Positions 52,181 to 62,173 are shown, counted from the first letter of the stretch. The stretch is DNA of 64,000 bases from Brenneria populi (GCF_036016195.1 NZ_JAYWTM010000001.1:744001-808000), one strand, 5' to 3'. The notes: generated by a model not told the origin, from the letters alone. Program-made: numbers and translations.

Positions 52181-53572
52181 ATGGCGTATGCCACAACAAA
52201 TCCTTATACCGGGGAACTGATCAAAACCTTTCCTGATGCAACCGATGCTGAAGTTTCATCTGCGATTGAACACGCTCATGCTACCTTCCTGACATGGAAA
52301 ACCAGTTCGTTCGCCGAACGCCGCGCCGTCATGCAACGAGCGGCCGATCTGCTGCGTAAAGACAGCGACGAACACGCGAAATTGCTGACGCTGGAAATGG
52401 GCAAACTATTTGCCGAAGCGAAGGCCGAGGTCGAACTATCCGCCCAGATTTTTGAATATTACGCCAAAAACGCCGAATCCCTGCTGGCGCCGGAAAAACT
52501 GCCGGTAGCCGATCCCGCTGAAGGCAACGCGGTGGTGTACCATGACCCGCTTGGCGTTCTGCTGGCGATCGAACCCTGGAACTTCCCCTATTATCAGATT
52601 GCCCGCATCATCGCTCCGCAGCTCTCCGCCGGCAACACCATTTTGTTGAAACATGCCTCAAACGTTCCGCAGAGCGCCGCGCGTTTTGAACGTCTGATGC
52701 TCGACGCGGGCTTGCCCGCCGGCGGCTTCAAGAATCTGTATGCCACGCGTACGCAGATTGAATTAATTCTCAACGACGCGCGCGTGCAGGGCGTAGCGCT
52801 GACCGGCTCCGAAGATGCCGGCGCGCTGGTTGCGCAGCAGGCGGCGAAAGCGCTCAAGAAATCAACGCTCGAGCTTGGCGGCGCCGACGCATTTGTCGTG
52901 CTGGCCGACGCCGAACTGAAAAAAACCGCCAAATGGGCGGTGTTCGGCCGCCACTGGAACGGCGGACAGGTGTGCGTCTCGTCTAAGCGCATGATCATTG
53001 TCGACGAAGTCTATGATGACTTCCTTAAGCTGTACGCCGATGGCGTAGCGGAATTGCGCGCCGGCGACCCCATGTCGCCCGACACCACGCTTGCTCCGCT
53101 CTCCTCGCAGAAGGCCGCCGACGAAGTGAAAGAGAAAATTCAGTTCGCCGTGGCTCATGGCGCCACGGCAACCGAAGTCGGCCCTAAGGTGCCGGAAAAC
53201 GGCGCCTTCGTCCAGCCAACGATTCTGACCAACGTCACGCCGGACAACCCCGCTTATTCCATGGAATTTTTCGGGCCGGTATCCATGCTGTTCCGTGCCA
53301 AAGATGAAGACGACGCCATCCGCATCGCCAACGATTCTCCCTTTGGTTTAGGCGGCTCCGTCTTCACCCAGGACGAGCAGCGCGGCGCGGAAGTGGCGAA
53401 GAAGATCTCTACCGGGATGATCTTTGTCAACCATCCGACCATGGTAAAAGCCGATCTTCCGTTCGGCGGCGTACGCCGCTCCGGCTATGGGCGCGAATTA
53501 ATTGGGCTGGGCATCAAGGAGTTCGTTAACCATAAATTGGTCAACATTGTCGATATCGATGCTGAGTTCTAA
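52181..53572 (+). CDS. NAD(P)-dependent succinate-semialdehyde dehydrogenase-like aldehyde dehydrogenase
   Basis: A 463-residue aldehyde dehydrogenase. Active-site residues are Asn134 in EPWNFPYY, Lys157 in LLKHAS, Glu231 in LELGGAD and the nucleophile Cys265 in GGQVCVSS. The C-terminal FGGVRRSGYGRELIGLGIKEF is typical of the SSADH subgroup. The best guess is oxidation of succinate semialdehyde or a related short semialdehyde. It does not look like E. coli Sad or GabD in detail. AAGGAGAAATAAC precedes the ATG. It is monocistronic. Confidence 0.88.
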   Translation: MAYATTNPYTGELIKTFPDATDAEVSSAIEHAHATFLTWKTSSFAERRAVMQRAADLLRKDSDEHAKLLTLEMGKLFAEAKAEVELSAQIFEYYAKNAESLLAPEKLPVADPAEGNAVVYHDPLGVLLAIEPWNFPYYQIARIIAPQLSAGNTILLKHASNVPQSAARFERLMLDAGLPAGGFKNLYATRTQIELILNDARVQGVALTGSEDAGALVAQQAAKALKKSTLELGGADAFVVLADAELKKTAKWAVFGRHWNGGQVCVSSKRMIIVDEVYDDFLKLYADGVAELRAGDPMSPDTTLAPLSSQKAADEVKEKIQFAVAHGATATEVGPKVPENGAFVQPTILTNVTPDNPAYSMEFFGPVSMLFRAKDEDDAIRIANDSPFGLGGSVFTQDEQRGAEVAKKISTGMIFVNHPTMVKADLPFGGVRRSGYGRELIGLGIKEFVNHKLVNIVDIDAEF

Positions 53573-53602
53573 TTCTTTTCGTTTCTGACTCAACGACCCG
53601 AA

Positions 53603-53745
53603 TATACCCTAAATAATTCGGGTTGCAGGACAAAAACGGCAAAGCGTTTTTGAACGGCGCTTGCGCTGGCCCCAACGGGGCGAGCCCCACGGATGGGGCG
53701 AGTAACAAAGCCAACGCGCATGCAACTTGAAGTATGGCGGGTATA
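53603..53745 (+). repeat. Family A repeat, copy 4
   Basis: About 143 bp from TATACCCTAAATAATTCGGG to GCAACTTGAAGTATGGCGGG and TATA, with GGACAAAAACGGCAAAGCG inside. Nothing else was found in 53746-54021. Confidence 0.9.
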
Positions 53746-54021
53746 AAATATTTTCTCCGTGAAAATTCAAATACGGGTCTTTATTTTAACCGTGCGGAAT
53801 TAAGCATAAAAAAATAGTGGCCATCATTAATTATATCGATATTACCTGAGAGCCGCGCCGAATAACGCAATTAAGGATAGCAATGCTAATCGGCGACGAT
53901 GGCGAAAGAATTGCGGTAAAAATAGATCAGCATAGTCCGCCGAGAAACGCAACCGGACACAGGTAATGCGGCACCAATGATGCTGGCAGAATATGCTGAC
54001 CGCTACGAACGCCGAATAAAA

Positions 54022-54282
54022 TCAAGCCGGGAAATAGCTTATCGAATGCTCGGGAGTATCATTCTTTGCATGGATGATTAAATCCCAATCGCCGGTATAA
54101 GGAACCGTTAAATAAACCTCGTTCTCGGCACTCACGCTAATAGCGTCCTGCATCGCGGCTTCATTCTGAGCGCCCGTTGTATGATGTGAACCACTAATCA
54201 TCTCAAGATCGAACGCGTTAGAACAACGAACAATTAGCGTATCACCGCCAAAAAGACTCATACATGTGCGAATTACAGACAT
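54022..54282 (-). CDS. DUF1883-like small protein
   Basis: An 86-residue protein. GDTLIVRCSNAFDLEMI near the start and VYLTVPYTGDWDLIIHAKN near the end resemble the small DUF1883 beta proteins, but the match is judged by eye and is uncertain. There is no signal peptide or membrane helix. ATG 54282 is preceded by CGGAGGATGT, a strong site, and is preferred to an ATG ten codons upstream. A CRP/FNR-like sequence lies about 110 bases upstream. Confidence 0.65.
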   Translation of the reverse strand: MSVIRTCMSLFGGDTLIVRCSNAFDLEMISGSHHTTGAQNEAAMQDAISVSAENEVYLTVPYTGDWDLIIHAKNDTPEHSISYFPA

Positions 54283-54388
54283 ACATCCTCCGCGGCACAC
54301 CGCTATCAGCATGCCTTTATGAAACCTAAGCTATGGAGCAATTTTCCCACAACGGGATTTTCATAAGAGCAAAATAGATACCGATAGA

Positions 54389-54406
54389 TTGTGATTTAGA
54401 TCAATT
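54389..54406. promoter_or_regulatory. CRP/FNR-like site upstream of the DUF1883-like gene
   Basis: GTGAT-TTAG-ATCAA differs by one base from the FNR consensus TTGAT-N4-ATCAA and also carries the CRP half-site TGTGA. The rest of 54283-54744 holds no gene I can support. Confidence 0.4.
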
Positions 54407-54744
54407 TAATTCCACGTTTCTGGCGCTTCGCCGGTAAAATAAGATGAACCCATAAGAAGCAAATTTTTATTAGACCTGGTGATAATCACCATAAATCGAA
54501 TCATAAACCGACCATACCGGGCATTTCACAGAATAAAGTAGCGCATAAATCATCGGATAATATTTTTTACCAATGATGATCCCAATTTCAGCGTAAGCCT
54601 CTGCGCGCTGACGGCATCGGCTTAGCCATATCGATATCTTATTCTTAAATAATACGCGTTGCGGGAAGGCGGCGCACATGCGACTTAATGCATAACGCAT
54701 GTACAACGCCGGGAAAAACCGGATGCGACGGCCTAAAATGTCTC

Positions 54745-55935
54745 TCACGACGACGGACTTGCCGTCTGCGCCCGATGCGTTTCGCCGGCGGACAGATACT
54801 GCGCCGCCAGAAAAATCATCCCCATACCGACAAGACAAAAAATAATCCCGCCGTAGCCGATGAAAGATACGACGACCCCGGTCAACGCCGGCCCCGATAT
54901 ACTTCCGGCGCCCCAGATAACGCCGAAAATAGAGTTGGCGACGATGAGTTTCTGCCCGGAAAAGCGGTTGCCCGCGCGAACAAGCGAAAGCGTATAGATA
55001 GCGCCGGCGACGGCGCCCAGGATAAAGCAGTTAAGCATCAGCGCCGGCAGAAAATCGAACGTCAAGGGTACCAGCGTCAGCAGGATACAGAACATTATCC
55101 CGCAGCTGATATGAACGCGCCTAACGCCCAATTTATCGGCCATCCACCCCATAAGGGGTTGCAGCAGCGCATCGCCCAGGAAAATAACCGTCACCAGCAG
55201 AACCGCGGTTGACTCCGCCAGACCGTTCGCCATGCCATAAAGCGGAAATAACGCGAGCACGCTGGCATCGAAGAAGGAAAAACAGAGTACGCCTACGGCA
55301 ATGGCCGCCATCGTTTTCAAAATGCGGCGATAAGAGGCCGGCGCCTTCTCCTGCGAACGCGCCATCTCGCGGCAAAAAACAAGCATCAACGCACATAGCG
55401 CGGTCGTTATGCCGATGGACCAGGCCGCGAAGCCCGCGTAGTCAGCGCCGGCCGCAATCAGTAACGGCCCCATCAGTTGAAATCCGGTAAACGCAGAGGC
55501 GTAAATGCCGGTGAATGTCGCCTTGTAGCGATCCGAGGCCGCGCCGGTTATCCAGCTTTCGCCGATGACAATCACTACGCCGCCGGCAAACCCCGTCGCC
55601 AAACGAGGGAGAATCAACGTCAGGGGGTCGATCAACAGGCACGATGCTACGGTTGAGGCGGAGAGGAGCAGCAGACTCAGAATCAGCAGCCTCTTCACAT
55701 TTATTCGCCGGCAGAGCAGCGGCGTAATAAACGATGAAATAAAAACCCCCACGGCCGGAAGCGCCGAAATCACGCCCAACAATACCGCGTCGTGCCCCAG
55801 CGCGGCGAGACGCAGGCTGATAAGCGGCAACGTGTAGCCCGTGATCAACCCCACCAGCGAGGCGGCAATAATCATCATGCAGGTAAAGTAATGCTGCTGA
55901 AATTTAGAAGAGAACGTCATTATTGTTTCAGTCAT
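54745..55935 (-). CDS. MFS transporter (YcaD-like)
   Basis: A 396-residue, 12-helix major facilitator. The sequence GLITGYTLPLISLRLAALGHDAVLLGVISALPAVGVF-type at the start and loop 2-3 PLLCRRINVKRLLI are typical of the YcaD/YfkF group of uncharacterised permeases. The central loop is short, and the MADKLGVRRV motif opens the second half. No substrate can be named. Several Met codons (55953, 55935, 55920) are possible starts and none has a clear ribosome site; 55935 is a compromise. Confidence 0.85.
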   Translation of the reverse strand: MTETIMTFSSKFQQHYFTCMMIIAASLVGLITGYTLPLISLRLAALGHDAVLLGVISALPAVGVFISSFITPLLCRRINVKRLLILSLLLLSASTVASCLLIDPLTLILPRLATGFAGGVVIVIGESWITGAASDRYKATFTGIYASAFTGFQLMGPLLIAAGADYAGFAAWSIGITTALCALMLVFCREMARSQEKAPASYRRILKTMAAIAVGVLCFSFFDASVLALFPLYGMANGLAESTAVLLVTVIFLGDALLQPLMGWMADKLGVRRVHISCGIMFCILLTLVPLTFDFLPALMLNCFILGAVAGAIYTLSLVRAGNRFSGQKLIVANSIFGVIWGAGSISGPALTGVVVSFIGYGGIIFCLVGMGMIFLAAQYLSAGETHRAQTASPSS

Positions 55936-56224
55936 TGATTTAACCGGATGCATGAAGATATCACGCGGAGGAAAAGCATTTACACAAAATCGTAAACCGG
56001 TTCGGGGCAATTACACAGAATTAACCAGACAGACATTGACAACGACCATGGTAAAGATTGATTAACAATTACGGCTAGCGGCGGATAAAAAACGACCATC
56101 AAACCGGTGATTTTTTAATCCATTTTACTGAAGAATTTTACTAAGGTTTTACTGAATGACTTTCCTAATGTTAAAAATCAGCGGAAGCCAGACGCCCCCG
56201 CCGATCAATTTGATAACAATGCGC

Positions 56225-57478
56225 TTACATGTTATCGATGATGTCCTGCGCGAACTCGCTGCATTTCCGCAGCTTAGCGCCGTCCATCAGGCGTTCGAAA
56301 TCGTAGGTCACGGTCTTGTTCTTAATCGCGCCCTCAACGCCCTTAACAATCAGGTCGGCGGCTTCGAACCACTGCATGTGGCGCAGCATCATTTCCGCAG
56401 ACAGGATGATGGAGCCCGGGTTGACTTTATCCTGGCCGGCATACTTCGGCGCGGTGCCGTGAGTCGCTTCAAACAGCGCGCATTCGTCGCCGATGTTGGC
56501 GCCCGGCGCGATACCGATGCCGCCGACCTGCGCGGCCAGCGCGTCGGAAATATAGTCGCCGTTCAGGTTCATACAGGCGATAACGTCATATTCGGCCGGA
56601 CGCAGCAGAATCTGTTGTAAGAACGCATCGGCAATCACGTCTTTAACGATGATATCTTTACCGCTTTTCGGGTTCTTGATTTTAACCCAGGGTCCGCCGT
56701 CAATCAGTTCGCCGCCGAACTCTTCGCGCGCCAGCTGATAACCCCAGTCTTTAAAGGCGCCTTCGGTGAACTTCATGATATTGCCTTTATGGACCAGCGT
56801 GACCGAGTCACGATCGTTGGTGATGGCGTATTCAATCGCCGCGCGCACCAGGCGCTTCGTTCCCTCTTCGGAACAGGGTTTGATGCCGATGCCGCAGTGC
56901 TGCGGGAAACGGATCTTGTTGACGCCCATTTCATCGCGCAAAAAACGGATGACCTTATCCGCTTCCGCCGAATCCGCTTTCCATTCGATACCGGCATAAA
57001 TATCTTCGGCATTTTCACGGAAGATCACCATATCGGTCAGCTCCGGGTGTTTGACCGGACTCGGCGTACCTTCGTAATAGCGTACCGGACGCAGGCAAAT
57101 ATAGAGATCCAACTGCTGGCGCAACGCGACGTTCAGCGAGCGGATACCGCCGCCGACCGGCGTCGTCAACGGGCCTTTGATCGCCACGCGATATTCGCGG
57201 ATCAAATCCAGCGTCTCTTCCGGCAGCCAAACGTCTTTACCATAAACCTGCGTTGATTTTTCGCCGGTATAAATTTCCATCCAGGAAATTGCGCGTTCGC
57301 CCTGATAGGCTTTTTTTACCGCAGCATTAACAACATCGATCATCGCCGGCGTGACATCGACGCCGATGCCGTCCCCTTCAATAAACGGGATAACCGGATT
57401 GTTGGGAACAATCAGCTTGCCTTGAGCATCAACCGCGATCTTTTGACCCGTTGTCGGTACTACTACTTTGCTTTCCAT
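56225..57478 (-). CDS. icd: NADP-dependent isocitrate dehydrogenase Icd
   Basis: A 417-residue TCA-cycle enzyme (E. coli 416 aa). The regulatory and substrate-binding serine is Ser114 in GGGIRSLN, the target of AceK kinase in E. coli. Conserved catalytic parts are GDGIGVD near residue 36, RPVRYYEGTPSPVK, VHKGNIMKFTEGAF and ECALFEATHGTAPKYAGQDK. ATG 57478 gives the E. coli-like start MESKVVVP; the frame runs seven codons further. It is divergent from rluE, as in E. coli. AAGGAG precedes the start. Confidence 0.98.
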   Translation of the reverse strand: MESKVVVPTTGQKIAVDAQGKLIVPNNPVIPFIEGDGIGVDVTPAMIDVVNAAVKKAYQGERAISWMEIYTGEKSTQVYGKDVWLPEETLDLIREYRVAIKGPLTTPVGGGIRSLNVALRQQLDLYICLRPVRYYEGTPSPVKHPELTDMVIFRENAEDIYAGIEWKADSAEADKVIRFLRDEMGVNKIRFPQHCGIGIKPCSEEGTKRLVRAAIEYAITNDRDSVTLVHKGNIMKFTEGAFKDWGYQLAREEFGGELIDGGPWVKIKNPKSGKDIIVKDVIADAFLQQILLRPAEYDVIACMNLNGDYISDALAAQVGGIGIAPGANIGDECALFEATHGTAPKYAGQDKVNPGSIILSAEMMLRHMQWFEAADLIVKGVEGAIKNKTVTYDFERLMDGAKLRKCSEFAQDIIDNM

Positions 57479-57606
57479 TAACCTCTCCTTCGAGCGCAAT
57501 TTTGTTAATGACTTGTAAGATGTGAGTCGATACTACTTGAATATTTAGCCCGCGCCAATCGCAAACCTTTTCGAGTATAATGATTTTGTTATCCGCGGCT
57601 ATAAAG

Positions 57607-58233
57607 ATGATGAATAAATTCTCTGTTAAAAATCACCGAGTTAAACGATTCAGCTCCCAAACTGCGCCAAAACGCGGCGCCGCCGCGCCCCGGCGTATCG
57701 TCTTATTCAATAAACCCTTTGACGTGCTGCCCCAGTTCACCGACGAAGCCGGCCGCGCAACGCTGAAAGACTATATCCCCATCCGCGGCGTTTACGCGGC
57801 CGGCCGTTTGGATCGCGACAGCGAAGGACTGATGATCCTCACGAATGACGGAAGGCTTCAGTCTAAACTTACTGACCCCGTTCATAAAACAGCAAAAACC
57901 TATTATGCCCAGGTTGAAGGGGTTCCCGATGAAGCCGCGCTTTCGCTGTTCCGCAGCGGCCTTGAGCTGAAAGACGGCAAAACCCTGCCCGCCGGCGCCG
58001 AGCTGGTGCCGGAGCCTGACTGGCTGTGGGAGCGCGTCCCGCCGATTAGGGAGCGGAAAAACATCCCCGTCAGCTGGCTGAAAATCACCCTGCGCGAAGG
58101 CCGCAACCGTCAGGTTCGGCGCATGACGGCCAATATTGGCTACCCCACGCTGCGTCTGATCCGCTACGGCATGGCCAATCAGACCGTGGAAAGCCTGTTA
58201 CCCGGAGAATGGAAGGAGATCGCCAATGTTTAA
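57607..58233 (+). CDS. rluE: 23S rRNA pseudouridine(2457) synthase RluE
   Basis: A 208-residue RsuA-family synthase. The catalytic Asp69 lies in GRLDRDSEGL. Other family blocks are VLFNKPFDVLPQFTDEAG, LPAGAELVPEPDWLW and REGRNRQVRRM near the end. RluE converts U2457 of 23S rRNA to pseudouridine. Unlike RsuA it lacks an S4 domain, as expected for RluE. ATG 57607 is chosen over upstream 57580; the adjacent ATG 57610 is also possible. Its end overlaps nudJ by 8 bases. Confidence 0.94.
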   Translation: MMNKFSVKNHRVKRFSSQTAPKRGAAAPRRIVLFNKPFDVLPQFTDEAGRATLKDYIPIRGVYAAGRLDRDSEGLMILTNDGRLQSKLTDPVHKTAKTYYAQVEGVPDEAALSLFRSGLELKDGKTLPAGAELVPEPDWLWERVPPIRERKNIPVSWLKITLREGRNRQVRRMTANIGYPTLRLIRYGMANQTVESLLPGEWKEIANV

Positions 58234-58678
58234 GCCGCACGTTACCGTTGCCTGCGTAGTGCAGGCGGAGAACCATTTTCTGATCGTTGAAGAGTTGATT
58301 AACGATAAGCTGTTGTGGAATCAGCCCGCGGGGCACCTGGAAGCCGATGAAACGCTGGTGCAGGCCGCCGGCCGCGAGCTCTGGGAAGAGACCGGCATCC
58401 GGGCCGAACCGCAGAGTTTCCTGCAATTGCACCAATGGATCGCCCCCGACCGGACGCCGTTCCTGCGTTTCTGTTTCGCCCTCGACCTGCCGTATAAAAT
58501 GGCGACGCAGCCGCACGACAGCGATATCGAACGCTGCCGCTGGCTGACGGCGCAGGAGATCCTCGACTCCCGCCATCTGCGCTCGCCGTTAGTCGCCGAG
58601 AGTATTCGCTGCTATCAGCGGCCCGAGCGCTACCCGTTAACGCTGCTCGGCGCGTTTAACTGGCCGCCGCGGGAATAG
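58226..58678 (+). CDS. nudJ: Nudix phosphatase NudJ
   Basis: A 150-residue Nudix protein. The Nudix box begins at Gly36 of PAGHLEADE and ends RELWEETGI at 50-58. E. coli NudJ hydrolyses HMP-PP and nucleoside di- and triphosphates to monophosphates. It overlaps rluE by 8 bases and precedes mnmA, the same cluster as in E. coli. Confidence 0.94.
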   Translation: MFKPHVTVACVVQAENHFLIVEELINDKLLWNQPAGHLEADETLVQAAGRELWEETGIRAEPQSFLQLHQWIAPDRTPFLRFCFALDLPYKMATQPHDSDIERCRWLTAQEILDSRHLRSPLVAESIRCYQRPERYPLTLLGAFNWPPRE

Positions 58679-58762
58679 CGGTGCAGCCCCGGCCACAACA
58701 TGATAAAATACGCCGCTTGTTTTTCGCTTTAGTACGTAAGTATTCCAGTTCGTGAGACGTCC

Positions 58763-59884
58763 ATGTCAGATAACAGCCATAAAAAAGTGATTGTCGGTAT
58801 GTCCGGCGGTGTTGATTCCTCCGTTTCCGCTTACCTGTTGCAGCAACAGGGCTACCATGTCGAAGGCCTGTTTATGAAAAACTGGGAAGAGGACGACGAC
58901 ACGGAGTATTGTTCCGCGGCTGCCGACCTTGCCGACGCGCAGGCCGTCTGCGACAGGCTCGGCATTGAGCTGCATACCGTTAATTTCGCCGCCGAATACT
59001 GGGATAACGTCTTTGAACTGTTCCTGGCGGAGTACAAGGCGGGCCGCACGCCCAATCCCGACATCCTGTGCAACAAAGAGATCAAATTCAAAGCCTTTCT
59101 CGAGTTCGCCGCCGAAGATTTAGGCGCGGACTATATCGCCACCGGCCACTATGTGCGCCGTCAGGATGTCGACGGGAAAAGCCGTTTACTGCGCGGAATA
59201 GACGGCAATAAAGACCAAAGCTACTTCCTCTATACCCTCAGCCATGAACAGATCGCGCAGAGCCTGTTTCCGGTGGGCGAGCTGGAAAAGCCCCAGGTGC
59301 GCAACATCGCCGAGCAGTTGGCGCTGGCCACCGCCAAAAAGAAAGACTCCACCGGCATCTGTTTTATCGGCGAGCGTAAATTCACCGAGTTTCTCTCCCG
59401 CTATCTGCCGGCGCAGCCGGGCCCGATCTTATCCGTCGATGACAACCGGAACATGGGACAACATCAGGGGCTGATGTATCACACCCTGGGCCAGCGCAAG
59501 GGATTGGGGATCGGCGGCGTTAAAGACGGCGGCGAAGACCCCTGGTATGTGGTGGATAAGGACGTAGAAAATAACATTTTATACGTCGCCCAGGGACATG
59601 AGCACCCGCGCCTGATGTCATACGGACTCATCGCCCAGCAGCTGCATTGGGTCGATCGTCAGCCGTTGAGCGCGGCGTTCCGCTGCACGGTCAAAACCCG
59701 TTATCGTCAGGCGGACATTCCCTGCACGGTCACCCCGCTGGGCGAAGATCGCATAACCGTACGTTTTGATGAGCCGGTCGCGGCCGTCACGCCCGGACAG
59801 TCGGCCGTTTTCTATCAGGGTGACGTCTGCCTGGGCGGCGGCGTCATTGAAGAACGTTTACAGGACAGGAGTAGCCGTGGCTAA
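58763..59884 (+). CDS. mnmA: tRNA 2-thiouridine(34) synthase MnmA
   Basis: A 373-residue thiolase of wobble uridine in tRNA-Lys, -Glu and -Gln. The PP-loop is GMSGGVDSSVSA near residue 12. Catalytic Cys103 (NPDILCNKEIKF) and a second Cys near 200 (STGICFIGERKF) take part in sulphur transfer from TusE. The C-terminal beta barrel (about 290-365) binds tRNA. It overlaps the GTG start of hflD by 8 bases. Confidence 0.97.
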   Translation: MSDNSHKKVIVGMSGGVDSSVSAYLLQQQGYHVEGLFMKNWEEDDDTEYCSAAADLADAQAVCDRLGIELHTVNFAAEYWDNVFELFLAEYKAGRTPNPDILCNKEIKFKAFLEFAAEDLGADYIATGHYVRRQDVDGKSRLLRGIDGNKDQSYFLYTLSHEQIAQSLFPVGELEKPQVRNIAEQLALATAKKKDSTGICFIGERKFTEFLSRYLPAQPGPILSVDDNRNMGQHQGLMYHTLGQRKGLGIGGVKDGGEDPWYVVDKDVENNILYVAQGHEHPRLMSYGLIAQQLHWVDRQPLSAAFRCTVKTRYRQADIPCTVTPLGEDRITVRFDEPVAAVTPGQSAVFYQGDVCLGGGVIEERLQDRSSRG

Positions 59885-60503
59885 GAATTATCACGACATT
59901 ACGCTGGCGCTCGCCGGCATCTGCCAGTCCGCTCACCTGGTGCGGCAGTTGGCCCATACCGGCAACTGCGACCAGGACATTCTGCATACGTCGCTCAACA
60001 GTATTCTGGTGGTAAACCCGGCCTCGACGCTCTCCGTCTATGGCGGCGCGGAACAGAACCTGAAAACCGGGCTGGAAACCCTGCTGGGAGTATTGAACAC
60101 CAGCGGTAAAGGCCAGGGCGCCGAGCTATCGCGCTATGCCTTCAGTCTGATCACCCTGGAGCGTAAGCTACATGGCAATAAGGCGGCGCTCAGCGAGCTG
60201 GGGAAACGTATCGGTCAGTTGGAGCGCCAGTTGGAGCATTTTGAACTGCTCTCTGATACGATCGTCAGCGCGCTGGCCGGCATTTATGTGGATATCATCA
60301 GTACGCTGGGGCCGCGCATCCAGGTTACCGGTTCGCCGGAGGTGCTGAAAAACAGCCAGATTCAGGCCAAAGTGCGCGCCGCGCTTTTGGCCGGCATTCG
60401 TTCCGCGGTGCTGTGGCAGCAGATTGGCGGCGGACGTCTGCAGCTGATGTTCTCCCGCGGCCAGTTGGTGAAAGAAGCGAAACAGATACTGGAACGTTGC
60501 TGA
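59877..60503 (+). CDS. hflD: HflD, lysogenisation regulator homologue
   Basis: A 208-residue membrane-associated protein matching E. coli HflD (213 aa). The start is GTG 59877 (AKNYHDITLALAGICQSAHL follows), with AGGAG just upstream; the open frame continues 37 codons upstream inside mnmA in another phase. Conserved blocks are TLETLLGVLN-type near 65 and GPRIQVTGSP near 140. In E. coli it lowers phage lambda CII activity; its cellular role is not clear. Confidence 0.93.
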   Translation: MAKNYHDITLALAGICQSAHLVRQLAHTGNCDQDILHTSLNSILVVNPASTLSVYGGAEQNLKTGLETLLGVLNTSGKGQGAELSRYAFSLITLERKLHGNKAALSELGKRIGQLERQLEHFELLSDTIVSALAGIYVDIISTLGPRIQVTGSPEVLKNSQIQAKVRAALLAGIRSAVLWQQIGGGRLQLMFSRGQLVKEAKQILERC

Positions 60504-60573
60504 TCGACGATTAATCACCGGCCTACCGACCCGGTTAATCGCCATATCCGCCGCGGCAGATAGGCTCTCAAAA

Positions 60574-60601
60574 CGGATCCCCGCCTGCGCGGGGACGACG
60601 A
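60574..60601. repeat. Short palindromic repeat (family D)
   Basis: CCCCGC and GCGGGG pair around a 4-base loop, with flanks GGAT and ACGAC. This form is widespread in intergenic DNA of many proteobacteria. It lies in the hflD-purB gap. Confidence 0.65.
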
Positions 60602-60673
60602 TATGAGAGACATTTGCCGCTAGCATGAACCCGATTTTTATTTTATTGAAACCAATCCCAGGAGTTGCTTGCG

Positions 60674-62044
60674 ATGGAATTATCCTCACTGACCGCCGTG
60701 TCCCCGATAGATGGCCGCTACGGCGATAAAGTCAGCTCGCTGCGCGCTATTTTCAGCGAATTCGGTTTGCTGAAGTTCCGCGTACAGGTTGAAGTACGTT
60801 GGCTGCAAAAATTGGCGGCCTGTGCAGAAATCCAGGAAGTTCCTGCATTTGACGCCGACGCAAACGCTTTCCTCGACCGGATTGTCGCCGAATTCAACGA
60901 ACAGGACGCGGCGCGCATTAAAACCATCGAGCGCACCACCAATCACGACGTGAAAGCCGTCGAGTATTTTCTGAAAGAGAAAGTCGCCGCCGTCCCCGCG
61001 CTGCACGCCGTCAGCGAATTTATTCACTTCGCCTGTACTTCGGAAGATATCAACAACCTGTCTCACGCCCTGATGCTGGATTCCGCCCGTCGCGAGGTGA
61101 TTCTTCCCCACTGGCGTAAAATTATCGACGCCCTGGCCGACCTGTCCCTGCAATATCGCGACATCCCGCTGCTGTCGCGCACCCACGGGCAGCCCGCCAC
61201 CCCCTCCACCATCGGTAAAGAGTTCGCCAACGTAACCTACCGGATGGAGCGTCAATACCGTCAGCTGCAGCAGGTTGAAATCCTGGGCAAAATTAACGGC
61301 GCCGTGGGGAACTACAACGCCCACCTCGTCGCCTATCCGGAAATTGACTGGCACCGGTTCAGCGAAAGTTTCGTCACGTCGCTGGGGATCGTCTGGAACC
61401 CGTACACCACGCAAATCGAACCGCATGACTACATCGCGGAGCTGTTTGACTGCATCGCCCGTTTCAACACCATCCTGATCGATTTCGACCGCGATATCTG
61501 GGGCTATATCGCCCTGAACCACTTCAAACAGAAAACCATCGCCGGTGAAATCGGCTCTTCCACCATGCCGCATAAAGTTAACCCGATTGATTTCGAAAAC
61601 TCGGAAGGCAACCTGGGATTGGCCAACGCCGTGCTGGGGCATTTAGCCGGGAAATTGCCGGTCTCCCGCTGGCAGCGCGACCTGACCGACTCAACGGTGC
61701 TGCGTAACCTGGGCGTCGGCGTGGGCTATGCGCTGATCGCCTATCAGTCGACGTTAAAGGGCATCAGCAAGCTGGAAGTTAACCGCGAGCACCTGAGCGA
61801 AGAGCTGGATCGCAACTGGGAGGTTCTGGCTGAGCCTATTCAAACCGTAATGCGCCGTTACGGTATTGAAAAGCCTTATGAAAAGCTGAAAGAACTGACC
61901 CGCGGCAAACGCGTCGACGCGGCCGGCCTTCAGGCGTTTATCGACGCGCTTGAGCTGCCGGAGGAAGAAAAGGCGCGGCTGAAAACGCTGACGCCGGCAA
62001 ACTATATCGGCCGCGCCATTCAGATGGTCGACGATCTGAAATAA
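60674..62044 (+). CDS. purB: Adenylosuccinate lyase PurB
   Basis: A 456-residue fumarase/aspartase-superfamily enzyme, the E. coli length. It acts twice in purine synthesis, cleaving SAICAR and adenylosuccinate. The signature loop is GEIGSSTMPHKVNPIDFENSEG near residue 295, and catalytic residues lie in TSEDINN and RTHGQPATPST. ATG 60674 follows GGAG and was chosen over TTG 60665. It precedes phoPQ, as in E. coli. Confidence 0.98.
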   Translation: MELSSLTAVSPIDGRYGDKVSSLRAIFSEFGLLKFRVQVEVRWLQKLAACAEIQEVPAFDADANAFLDRIVAEFNEQDAARIKTIERTTNHDVKAVEYFLKEKVAAVPALHAVSEFIHFACTSEDINNLSHALMLDSARREVILPHWRKIIDALADLSLQYRDIPLLSRTHGQPATPSTIGKEFANVTYRMERQYRQLQQVEILGKINGAVGNYNAHLVAYPEIDWHRFSESFVTSLGIVWNPYTTQIEPHDYIAELFDCIARFNTILIDFDRDIWGYIALNHFKQKTIAGEIGSSTMPHKVNPIDFENSEGNLGLANAVLGHLAGKLPVSRWQRDLTDSTVLRNLGVGVGYALIAYQSTLKGISKLEVNREHLSEELDRNWEVLAEPIQTVMRRYGIEKPYEKLKELTRGKRVDAAGLQAFIDALELPEEEKARLKTLTPANYIGRAIQMVDDLK

Positions 62045-62173
62045 AATTATATGTAGCCATAGGCGGACCCGGCGTCCGCCTGTCCCCTCGCCTTCCGGCG
62101 CCTGTTTATCCGCTGTTTATTATTCCTATGGATAATTTGTCAGACAAAAATCAATTAATATAATTGATCCCCG

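Noticed and set aside
54470..54838. Minus-strand 122-codon frame after the MFS transporter
   Set aside because: It overlaps the MFS 3' end in another frame, lacks a ribosome site and shows no domain.
62058..62082. Hairpin AGGCGGAC/GTCCGCCT after purB as a rho-independent terminator
   Set aside because: The stem is good but is followed by C-rich DNA without a T run.
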